From Chloroflexota bacterium (GTDB taxonomy: Bacteria; Chloroflexota; Limnocylindria; Limnocylindrales; CSP1-4), in NCBI GenBank assembly GCA_021786915.1, contig JAJYMP010000680.1, forward strand, positions 849 through 25,645: 24,797 nucleotides of DNA, written 5' to 3'. A program made the position numbers and the translations under genes. Positions within the stretch are counted from its first letter, which is position 1. Every line of letters starts with the position of its first letter. Positions 13,683-20,905 of the stretch are shown piece after piece. A model generated the notes under the pieces. That model did not search any database and was not told where the DNA came from. It saw only the letters and a program-made list of their open reading frames with translations.

Positions 13683-15475
13683 CTCCAGGTCTCCAGTTCT
13701 CGCATCAGCAGATCGGGATCCAACAGCGGCGTCAGGTCCTCGAGCGGGCGCGACGTCATCGAGCCGTCCGGCATCACCCGGGACGTGGATCGCGGCTCGG
13801 CGATCTCGTCTGGGTCGGCGTCCACCACGCAGATGACTGGGTCATCCCCCGCGAGGACCTCGTCGAAGACGCGCGGCAGGTCAGCGTGGCGCGAGACTCG
13901 CGCGGTCCGTAGACCGTACGCCTCGGCGACGCGGGTGATGTCCGGCAGCTCGAGTCCGCTGGTCGCGTCCGCGCCGACGAGGTGGCCGAAGTGTCGGCGC
14001 TGGCTCGATCGAATCGAGGCGTAGCCCTGGTTGTCGAGGACGAACACCTTCACGGGCAGCCGGAGCCGGTGGAGCGTGGCAAGCTCCTGGATGTTGAGCT
14101 GGAAGCCGCCGTCGCCGTCCACGAGGACAGTTCGGCCGCGGTTGGCCCCCAGACACGCCCCGATCGAGGCGGGCAGACCGAAGCCCATCGCGCCGAGACC
14201 GCCAGTCAGGAAGGTCCGCTGCCCGAGCGGCGCCGAGTACGCGAGCATGAAGGTCTCGATGGCGGCGCCAGAGCTGCCGATCACCATCGTGTCCGCGGCG
14301 GACAGCCGATGTGACAGCGCCTCCGCGAGAACGTAGGTACTCACCCGGTCGGAAAGGTTGCGGTGGCGCGGCTCGATAACGGGGTACCGAGCCTTCCAGT
14401 CGCGGCATCGATCGGCCCATCGCTGGCGATTCTCAGCGACCGCGGCGGGCGCGTGCTCGGTCGCGAGGCGCGCGGCGAGCGCGTTCAGGACCGGTCCCGC
14501 GTCGGCAACGAGCGCCACGTCCACGGGCGGCGTGATCTTGGCGATTTCGTGTACGTCGATGTCCAGCATCACCTTGCGCGCGTTGCGGCCGAAGCCGGCC
14601 CAGTCGTAGGCCACCTGCACAGGGTCGAGACGGCAACCGATCACGACGATCAGGTCCGCGGTCTGGAGAGCCCAGTTGGCGTAGCGGGGGGCCATGGATC
14701 CCGGGCGCCCGAAGTACAGCGGGTGATCGCCGGGCAGGACATCGATCCCGTTTCGTCGGCTCGTGAGCAGCGGTACGCCCGATCGCTCCACGACCTGTCG
14801 GAGCGGCTCGACCGCCTTGGCAAGGCGGACCCCGTTCCCCGCGAGGATCACCGGCCGCTGCGACCGGCTCAGTTCCTCGAGAATTCGAGTGGCGATCGCC
14901 TCAGCGTCCACGGCTACTGGCACGGGGGGCACGAACGCGATCTGGGCGACCGGGTTGACCTGGGCGGCCTGGACGTCGAGCGGCACGTCCAGCCACACCG
15001 GCCCCGGGCGGCCCTCGCGAGCCGTGTGGAGCAGCCCCTCGACCGAGGGTCGGCCTCGCTCGGGGTCGAGCAGTTGGACTGCTGCCTTCGTGATCGGCGC
15101 GGCCACCCGTGTGATCGCCACCTCCTGCGGCCCGAACTGGCGGACACCTCGATCGCCCATGAGGTCGGCGCGCTTCACCTGGCCCGAGATGACCAGCAGT
15201 GGCGTTGACTCGATCCAGGCGCCGGCCACGCCAGTGAGCGCGTTCGTGCCGCCTGGGCCCGTGGTCACCAGCACGACCCCGAGATTTCCGGTGACGCGCG
15301 CGTAGGCCTCGGCGGCGATTGCTGCGGCCTGCTCGTGGAGCATGAGCACCGGCTCAAGCCGCTCGCACTTGCCAAGCGAGTCGACCAGGTGCATGGCGCC
15401 GCCACCCGGCAGGAAGAACACGTGCTCGACGCCCGCGTCGGCGACGGCCTCGAACACGTAGTCGGACAGCTTCAT
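13679..15475 (-). CDS. Thiamine-diphosphate enzyme of the acetolactate synthase/YerE type
   Basis: A 598-aa member of the acetohydroxyacid synthase fold: N-terminal PYR domain with the catalytic glutamate in LMLHEQAAAIAAEAYARV (Glu48), central domain, and C-terminal PP domain with the ThDP/Mg motif GDGGFQLN (454-461) and its partner VLDNQGYASIR (Asn482). No regulatory subunit gene is adjacent, which argues against branched amino-acid synthesis. In CDP-3,6-dideoxysugar pathways a relative, YerE, adds a two-carbon unit from pyruvate to C4 of CDP-4-keto-3,6-dideoxyglucose. The upstream rfbF-rfbG-rfbH genes make exactly that substrate, so a YerE-like role is the leading inference. ATG 15475 overlaps the HAD stop (ATGA), supporting this start over the open frame back to 15547. 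Confidence 0.8.
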   Translation of the reverse strand: MKLSDYVFEAVADAGVEHVFFLPGGGAMHLVDSLGKCERLEPVLMLHEQAAAIAAEAYARVTGNLGVVLVTTGPGGTNALTGVAGAWIESTPLLVISGQVKRADLMGDRGVRQFGPQEVAITRVAAPITKAAVQLLDPERGRPSVEGLLHTAREGRPGPVWLDVPLDVQAAQVNPVAQIAFVPPVPVAVDAEAIATRILEELSRSQRPVILAGNGVRLAKAVEPLRQVVERSGVPLLTSRRNGIDVLPGDHPLYFGRPGSMAPRYANWALQTADLIVVIGCRLDPVQVAYDWAGFGRNARKVMLDIDVHEIAKITPPVDVALVADAGPVLNALAARLATEHAPAAVAENRQRWADRCRDWKARYPVIEPRHRNLSDRVSTYVLAEALSHRLSAADTMVIGSSGAAIETFMLAYSAPLGQRTFLTGGLGAMGFGLPASIGACLGANRGRTVLVDGDGGFQLNIQELATLHRLRLPVKVFVLDNQGYASIRSSQRRHFGHLVGADATSGLELPDITRVAEAYGLRTARVSRHADLPRVFDEVLAGDDPVICVVDADPDEIAEPRSTSRVMPDGSMTSRPLEDLTPLLDPDLLMRELETWS

Positions 15476-16080
15476 GCGGCGCACTGCTTCGCGAGCCATT
15501 GATCGAGTTCGGCCAGCGCCTCCTGTGGAGAGCCGCCGCCGTTCCACGGTTGGGGCCAGCGGACCGCCCCAGCGCCCGCCGCCCTCGCCACAGCTAGGTT
15601 CGCAGGCGAGTCATCCACCAGCACAGCGGGTCCCTGGAGCCGCGCCAGCCATGCGCCCTTGTCGGCGTCGTACTGGGGGAGGTCCTCCCCGGGGCGCTCG
15701 GCGGGCACGAACGCGAACACCCGGATCCAACGACCGAAGTGGCGCAGCACCCAGGCCGCAGTTGATGGCGCCGCGCGGAAGGCCGTCGCCGTCAGCGCCA
15801 CGTGGCGGCAGCTCTCACCGTGCGTGTCCAGCCACGCGAGGACTGCTGGATTGGGTGGCATGGCCGCATAGCCATCTCCGACGCGGAACTCGTCCAGCGA
15901 CGCATGGTAGTCGCCAAGCGCGATCCCGAGCAGCTCGTGAGGCGGGTTCGCTCGCACGTTTGCAGGCGCCATCGGCTGATCCGGGTGCCCGGCACTCCAG
16001 ACCTGCTCGAGCCACGCAGCCATCAGGTCGTTGAGCACGTCGTCCACATCCCAGACGACGGTCGGCCTCAGCCCATCCAA
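15472..16080 (-). CDS. HAD-superfamily hydrolase (probable phosphatase)
   Basis: A 202-aa HAD-like protein. Motif I is VVWDVDDVLND with the nucleophile/acid pair Asp11 and Asp13, motif II is probably the Thr in HVALTATAFR, and motif IV is PAVLVDDSPANLAVA. The cap is small and helical. Between a NeuB-like synthase and a ThDP enzyme, it may remove phosphate from a sugar-acid phosphate, as KdsC does in the Kdo pathway; this is inferred from position only. The frame begins at TTG 16080, overlapping the NeuB-like gene by 13 bp. No ATG or GTG lies before motif I, so TTG is the best candidate start. The end overlaps the next gene as ATGA. Confidence 0.72.
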   Translation of the reverse strand: MDGLRPTVVWDVDDVLNDLMAAWLEQVWSAGHPDQPMAPANVRANPPHELLGIALGDYHASLDEFRVGDGYAAMPPNPAVLAWLDTHGESCRHVALTATAFRAAPSTAAWVLRHFGRWIRVFAFVPAERPGEDLPQYDADKGAWLARLQGPAVLVDDSPANLAVARAAGAGAVRWPQPWNGGGSPQEALAELDQWLAKQCAA

Positions 16081-17573
16081 TGGGTCACGAAGGTCTTGCG
16101 GTCGCCCGTGGTCGGGATGCTGGGGTCGGTGTAGAAGGAGTCAGACCCGTAGTGGGTCGTGGAGATCTCCTCGATCACGGCGCCGACCGAACTGCCGAAG
16201 GCGTGGCGGACGCCCCGCTCGATGGTCAGCACATCACCGGTCCGCAGCAGGACGGGCTCCCCGTCGAGCGTGACGTCCAACTCCCCGTGGAGCACGTGGA
16301 ACGTCTCCAGCTTGCGCTCGTGGTAGTGCTCCGGGTTCCACTGGCCGGCGAGGACGATCAGAAGCTTCTTGGCGTATTCGCGGTTGACGATGTTGAGCAT
16401 CGTCAACCCGTGCTCGCTGAAGCGCTCGAGGCCGTGGTGGTGCGAAATCTCCAGGTCCACCATGGCCGGCACCGCGAGACCGCTCGTCTGGAGCATCCCC
16501 TTGACCTGGTCGATGATCTCGTGCACCTGCTCGCGATGGTCCACCGCGTCAACGTCGGAGAGCATGACCGGGCCGCGCTCGGGGACCGCGGCCGTCAGAT
16601 GGTAGGACGTGTACTTCGAGAGGTCGTTGGCGGTCAGTTGCCCGGGCCTGCCCGGGATCGCCAGGAACAGCCCATCGGCGCGCAGATCCTCGCCAACGCC
16701 CAGAGCGCGCGACGCGAACACGCCGCGGCGCAGGCCGACCAAGCTGTCGCGCTCGCGCTCGCTGATGGGGTAGCGCTCGCCCGAGACCCCGCAGGCGCGC
16801 AGGGTCTCGTCCGCGGCGGTCACCCACGCTCGGACCTGCGAAGGAGTCGCAGAGTAGGCGTTCAGCTTGAAGGTGTCCGTTGGGACGCCCACGTGCTTCT
16901 CAAGGATCGCCGCGCCCTTGGCCACGGCTATGCGCACCGCGATCAGGTTCTCGGGGTCCTCGTGCGTTGAGAAGCCGATGATCCGGCCGGGGTACCGGTC
17001 CTGCAGCAGGTCGATCTGGTTGAGCTGAAGGTCCTCGAGTGCCACCGGGTACTCCGCGCGACAGTGCAGGAGCGCGAAGTCCTTGTGGCGGTGCTCGAAG
17101 TAGCTGGCAACGCGGTCGATCTCATCAAGGGTGGCGCCAGCTGTCGACGCGATGATGGGCTTGTCGACCTTGGCGACGCGCTCGATGAGGGGCCAGTCCG
17201 TGAACGAGCAGCTACCGATCTTGACGATGTCGTAGTCGTGCGCCTCGATCAGGTCGACCGACGCCTCGTCGAACGGCGTGCACATGGCGAGGAAGCCCGA
17301 TCGCGTGATCTCATCACGGAGCGTCTTGAACTGCTCCGGTGTCAGGCGCGTGTCCTCGAACCGCTTGACGTAGTGGAATTCGTTGCTGCCGCGGTAGTCG
17401 GGGTGGATGAACGTGTCCAGTTGGCGGTACTGGAGCTTCACCGCGAAGTGGTACGGAAACCCCTTGAGAACCTCGGCGAACTCGTGGACGATCCGGATCC
17501 CGTGATCCAGGCTGCCCATGTGGTTGTTCGCCATCTCGAGGACGAACAGCGGTGTGGCGTCACTGAGTCTCAA
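16068..17573 (-). CDS. NeuB-family sugar-acid synthase with SAF and C-terminal cupin domains
   Basis: A 501-aa three-part protein. The NeuB TIM barrel (about 8-265) has VLEMANNHMGS (11-21), CTPFDEASVD (98-107), IVKIGSCSF, and the metal-binding histidines His204 (GFSTHE) and His227 (EKHV). NeuB enzymes condense phosphoenolpyruvate with an aldose to give a nonulosonic acid. A SAF/antifreeze-like domain follows (about 283-345). The last 100 residues form a cupin with HYHERKLETF (His416, His418, Glu423) and His457. In place of the usual HCTSxYP substrate loop it has HCRAEYP (170-176), so the acceptor sugar may differ from ManNAc. Start TTG 17573 has GGGGAG 8 bp upstream; the open frame to 17780 is not family-like. 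The cupin may be an isomerase or epimerase preparing the substrate. Confidence 0.83.
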   Translation of the reverse strand: MRLSDATPLFVLEMANNHMGSLDHGIRIVHEFAEVLKGFPYHFAVKLQYRQLDTFIHPDYRGSNEFHYVKRFEDTRLTPEQFKTLRDEITRSGFLAMCTPFDEASVDLIEAHDYDIVKIGSCSFTDWPLIERVAKVDKPIIASTAGATLDEIDRVASYFEHRHKDFALLHCRAEYPVALEDLQLNQIDLLQDRYPGRIIGFSTHEDPENLIAVRIAVAKGAAILEKHVGVPTDTFKLNAYSATPSQVRAWVTAADETLRACGVSGERYPISERERDSLVGLRRGVFASRALGVGEDLRADGLFLAIPGRPGQLTANDLSKYTSYHLTAAVPERGPVMLSDVDAVDHREQVHEIIDQVKGMLQTSGLAVPAMVDLEISHHHGLERFSEHGLTMLNIVNREYAKKLLIVLAGQWNPEHYHERKLETFHVLHGELDVTLDGEPVLLRTGDVLTIERGVRHAFGSSVGAVIEEISTTHYGSDSFYTDPSIPTTGDRKTFVTHWMG

Positions 17574-17625
17574 GACTGGATCTCCCCGGTACCGGACGAC
17601 GTGCCTCGCCCAGAACGCACCTACT

Positions 17626-17844
17626 CTATCGCCTCGCCTGCGGCCAGACCCTGGTACGGATGGACCCCGGTGCGGTAGGGACCGTCTTCTCTGCCGACGA
17701 TGCCGCGGTCGAACACGGGGACCAGTGCGCCTGCAGCTCGCGCCGCGGCCACTGGTCGGCAACAGCTTCCCCCGCAGCAAGGTTGTGCCGGGTCATGGCG
17801 ACGTCGAGCGCGGGTGCCGCGGAGACTGCAGACGTGTCAGTCAT
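17626..17844 (-). CDS. Short unidentified ORF between dehydrogenase and NeuB genes, possibly a frameshifted remnant
   Basis: ATG 17844 overlaps the dehydrogenase stop by 8 bp (ATGACTGA), as expected for a coupled gene, and gives 72 aa (MTDTSAVSAAPALDVAMTRH at the start). I recognise no family. The first 40 residues look coding. After that a second frame looks more protein-like (GALVPVFDRGIVGREDGPYR, then a stop at 17621). The 263-bp space may therefore hold one short gene broken by a frameshift, or only a remnant of a larger one. Confidence 0.35.
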   Translation of the reverse strand: MTDTSAVSAAPALDVAMTRHNLAAGEAVADQWPRRELQAHWSPCSTAASSAEKTVPTAPGSIRTRVWPQARR

Positions 17845-19093
17845 CAGCGAACCCGTGCCCCTCCAGACCGCGCACGATAAAGGCACGCACATCTGCCTTG
17901 CTGAGCGTCACCGGGCTCTCCTTCTCCACCCATACGCGATCTGACCAGACGCGGTCGAAGATGCGGGCCTCAAGATCGGTGCGACAGTTGCGCAGCGCGG
18001 CCAACTGGTCGTGAATTCGATCAAGTGCACCTGAGTCGCGGAACCGATCGGTCCACCAGGCGATCAGATCGCCCATCGTGGCGATCCCGGCATTGGGGGC
18101 TGCCGCCTCGACCCGTGTGGCGAGGAGCCCGCACAAATCTGCGGTTGCTTCCGCGTACTGCTCGTAGGCGCTCGCGAAGAACACGGCGAGCGTCTCGGGG
18201 TGACTCAGAGTAGTCGCCTCCAGCAGCGCTCCAGCGGCCTCATGGATGTTCCCTGTCCGGACATTCGAGATGGCCATCCCGCCGACCGATGCGGCATAGA
18301 GGAGCTGCAGGTGCGCGTCGTCAGTTCGCTCGCCACGCCGCACCGCCGCGTCGAGAGCAGCGATCAAGCGCGGGATGACGTCCAACGAGAGCATCCGCGC
18401 AAACCACGACTGCTCGCTCCGGCAGACCATCGACTCGAAGAGATGGACGAAGGCGTCAAAGGCGCTCGCGACAAGAAGGCTCTCTGGGCAATCGCGCAGG
18501 AACGCGGGATCGAGAACGCTCCAGTCAGCCACGAGCCGCCAGCTCTTGCCGTGCACCTTGGCCTTGGTCTCCGTGTCGTAGGTGACGTAGTAGCGGCTGG
18601 TGTCCGCACCGGTGCCGGCCGTGGTGGGCACGGCAACGAACACCGGGCGTGGCGCATCGGGGAGCGCGTCGAGACCCCGCGATGCCCCCATCCCCACGCC
18701 GTCAATGCGCCCGTAGAGCCGCGCGCAGATCACCGCCTTGGAAAAGTCGATCGTGCTCCCCCCTCCAATTGCGACAACTGAGTCAGGACTTGCAAACGCT
18801 CTCGAGTCGGCGATGACGGCCTGCGTTCGCGGCTCACCAGCGACCACCACGCGGCGCCGCACTCTGCCTCCCAGTGGCGCCAGCAACTCGTCGACGAGGG
18901 GGTGCGAGGCGAAGTGGGCATCTACGTAGGCGTCCACGACCACCGCGTCCGCGAGGAGGTTCGCGACCTCGCTGCGCGCTCCCACGCCCCAGATCAGCGC
19001 TCCGGGGAAGGCGAAGCGCTTGAGGTGAGGTCCGTTGTAGAACTTCTCGAGATAGCTGGTCGAGGAAGCCTTCGCGCTAGGACTTAGTGTCAC
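17837..19093 (-). CDS. Iron-containing (group III) alcohol dehydrogenase-like protein
   Basis: A 418-aa protein of the Fe-ADH/glycerol dehydrogenase fold. The NAD-binding half has VVAIGGGSTIDFSKAVICA and VAVPTTAGTGADTSR; the metal half has AFDAFVHLFES (Asp and His ligands), then NIHEAAG and SHPETLAVF with two further histidines. All four metal-ligand positions appear filled. Members oxidise or reduce polyols, sugar phosphates or sugar acids; a relative, KdnB, oxidises Kdo at C8. Next to a NeuB-like synthase, a role in making the aldose acceptor or modifying the product is plausible but unproven. Start is GTG 19093, 42 bp after the SDR gene. No aminotransferase accompanies it here. Confidence 0.8.
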   Translation of the reverse strand: MTLSPSAKASSTSYLEKFYNGPHLKRFAFPGALIWGVGARSEVANLLADAVVVDAYVDAHFASHPLVDELLAPLGGRVRRRVVVAGEPRTQAVIADSRAFASPDSVVAIGGGSTIDFSKAVICARLYGRIDGVGMGASRGLDALPDAPRPVFVAVPTTAGTGADTSRYYVTYDTETKAKVHGKSWRLVADWSVLDPAFLRDCPESLLVASAFDAFVHLFESMVCRSEQSWFARMLSLDVIPRLIAALDAAVRRGERTDDAHLQLLYAASVGGMAISNVRTGNIHEAAGALLEATTLSHPETLAVFFASAYEQYAEATADLCGLLATRVEAAAPNAGIATMGDLIAWWTDRFRDSGALDRIHDQLAALRNCRTDLEARIFDRVWSDRVWVEKESPVTLSKADVRAFIVRGLEGHGFADD

Positions 19094-19135
19094 GTAGGGT
19101 GTCTCCCGGGCGGGTGTGCGGGAACCCGTCCAACT

Positions 19136-20209
19136 TCAGCGCAGCCCCGCACCCGGCTGCGCGCCCTGAACGTACTCGCGGCCCCACGTCAGCCACTCCG
19201 CGGTTCGCCGGATCGCCTCGCGGAGCGAGATCAGCTGTCCAAGCCCAAGTTCGCCCACTGCCCGTCTCGTGGATGGGACATAGCCGGCACGGCGGCTGCG
19301 TGGCGTTGGAGACAATCCAATCTCAACGATCGCGTCAGGCGCGAGTACCTCGGCCACCAACCGCGCGAGGTAGGCAACGCTGATGTCCTCGTCGGAGCCC
19401 ACGTTGTACGGATGACACGTCGCACCGCGAACAAGGATCGTCCACAGCCAGATCGCGAGATCAGCGGCATAGAGATAGGAGCGCCGCGGCGTGCCGTCGC
19501 CCGCCACGCGGACCGGGCCGCCCGCCATCGCGTCGCGGATGAAGTTGCCGATGGCGAAGTTCGCGTCGAGCGGCAGCAGCGGACCCACGAACGCGAAGCA
19601 GCGCGCGATCTTGACCTCGAGGCCGGTGTCGGCCGAAGCCGCCGCGCACAGGAACTCCGCCGCCCGCTTGCCGTGCCCGTAGCCGGCCGCGGGGTCCTCT
19701 GGGCGAGGCGCGCCCGGGTAGTCCTCGCCAATGCGCTCGAGCTCCGGCGGCTGGGTCCCGTAGACGGCCCCCGAGCTCGTGAGCAGCAGGCGCTGGGCTC
19801 CGCACCGCGCCGCGAGCTCCAGGACCCGCGCCGTGCCGGACACGGCGGTCGTGAACGAGGTCGACGCAGAGCCGCGGAGTTCGGTCTCGGTCGCCATGTG
19901 GAGGATGGTCGAGAAGTCGGCGTCCGGAAACGCGAAGTCCCGGATGTCGCCGGCGCAGAGCGTGATCGAGGGGTGGTCCGCCACGTGCGGGACTGCCGCT
20001 CGGAACCGCTCCGGATGGCGCGTGAGCAGATGCGCCCGGACGCCCAGGCCCAGCCGCGCGTCCGCGTGCAGGAGGCTCTCGGCCATCCAGCCGCCGAAGA
20101 AGCCGGTCCCGCCGGTGATGAACAGGCGCGCGCCGCGGAGGGCCTCCCACGCGTCGCCAACGTGCTCGACCACGTGGTCGAGGTCCGGCTCGGGCAGCGG
20201 CCGCCTCAC
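19136..20209 (-). CDS. Extended short-chain dehydrogenase (NAD-dependent sugar-nucleotide reductase/epimerase)
   Basis: A 357-aa extended SDR. The Rossmann motif is LFITGGTGFFGGWM (about residues 30-43), the active-site Ser lies in LLTSSGAVYG, and the YxxxK motif is YGHGKRAAEF. C-terminal substrate signatures are GDGTPRRSYLYAADLA and HPYNVGSDEDIS. Its place directly after rfbH and the E3 reductase suggests it reduces or epimerises the 4-keto group of CDP-4-keto-3,6-dideoxyglucose (as in CDP-abequose, paratose or ascarylose synthesis), or reduces a branched product as YerF does. GTG 20209 overlaps the E3 stop (GTGA), which fixes the start; the open frame to 20611 is a shadow of the E3 gene. 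Confidence 0.82.
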   Translation of the reverse strand: MRRPLPEPDLDHVVEHVGDAWEALRGARLFITGGTGFFGGWMAESLLHADARLGLGVRAHLLTRHPERFRAAVPHVADHPSITLCAGDIRDFAFPDADFSTILHMATETELRGSASTSFTTAVSGTARVLELAARCGAQRLLLTSSGAVYGTQPPELERIGEDYPGAPRPEDPAAGYGHGKRAAEFLCAAASADTGLEVKIARCFAFVGPLLPLDANFAIGNFIRDAMAGGPVRVAGDGTPRRSYLYAADLAIWLWTILVRGATCHPYNVGSDEDISVAYLARLVAEVLAPDAIVEIGLSPTPRSRRAGYVPSTRRAVGELGLGQLISLREAIRRTAEWLTWGREYVQGAQPGAGLR

Positions 20210-20898
20210 TCCCACGCGTCGGTCCTGACGTCGGTCTCGGGCACGCCACACGCGCGCAGTTGCGCCGTGAGCGCCGCGAGCATCGCCGGCGGCCCGGAGA
20301 GGTAGGCGGGCGGGCAGTCGAGCGACTCGATCACCGGCCACGCGCCGGCCACCGACAGTCGGCCGTCGGTGGCCTCGCACACCAGGTGCACGTCGAGGCC
20401 GGCCACCTCGGCCGCCCGGCTTGCCACGAAGTCGCCATAGACGAACAGGTCCGGCGTCCGCGCACCGTAGAACAGCGCCACCCGGCGCGCGCCGCACGCC
20501 GGCAGGCTGCCCAGGAACGCGGTGAACGCGGTCACCCCGGTGCCGCCCGCGAACAGAACGGCGTCCCGCGACGGGTCCACCGTGAACTCGCCGTACGGCA
20601 GCTTGACCCACACCTCCCGTCCCGGCGCCAGCTCGCGCTCCATCCTGCCCGTGAAGGCGCCCTTGACCGCGTACGTGATGGCCAGGCGGTCGCGATCAAT
20701 GGGCGAGGACGCGATGGAGAACACGCGCGACTCGGGCCAGAAGCCGCCGGGCTCGAAGGGGTCGAGCGCGAGGTGGAGGAACTGGCCCGGGCGGAAGGCG
20801 GGCGCCGGGCTGGCGGGCGCGAGCGTGACGGTGTACACGTGGTCGCCGTGGTCGACGACCCGCTCCACCTCGCAGGCCAGGCGGCGGACGACGGGCAT
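20206..20898 (-). CDS. E3-type NAD(P)H-flavin reductase for the RfbH reaction, lacking the ferredoxin domain
   Basis: A 230-aa ferredoxin-NADP-reductase-type protein. The FAD motif is ESRVFSIASSP (56-66), then YAVKGAFTGRM; the NAD(P) motif is LFAGGTGVTAF (115-125), with YLSGPPAML near the end. It would supply electrons to RfbH for C3 deoxygenation, as AscD/DdhD/RfbI do. Known E3 proteins are about 325-330 aa because a plant-type [2Fe-2S] ferredoxin domain precedes these domains. Here that domain, with its CxxxxCxxC cluster, is absent. The gene is tightly packed between rfbH and the SDR gene (7-bp gap and GTGA overlap), so nothing seems to have been cut off. Confidence 0.82.
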   Translation of the reverse strand: MPVVRRLACEVERVVDHGDHVYTVTLAPASPAPAFRPGQFLHLALDPFEPGGFWPESRVFSIASSPIDRDRLAITYAVKGAFTGRMERELAPGREVWVKLPYGEFTVDPSRDAVLFAGGTGVTAFTAFLGSLPACGARRVALFYGARTPDLFVYGDFVASRAAEVAGLDVHLVCEATDGRLSVAGAWPVIESLDCPPAYLSGPPAMLAALTAQLRACGVPETDVRTDAWE

Positions 20899-20905
20899 CG
20901 GCGGC

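Noticed and set aside
13679..15475. Housekeeping acetolactate synthase IlvB
   Set aside because: No ilvN or ilvC neighbours. It is embedded with 4-bp overlaps in a sugar-nucleotide operon.
13679..19093. Phosphonate pathway (phosphonopyruvate decarboxylase plus Fe-ADH)
   Set aside because: No PEP mutase gene is present, and the ThDP enzyme has the full acetolactate-synthase length (598 aa) rather than that of a phosphonopyruvate decarboxylase.
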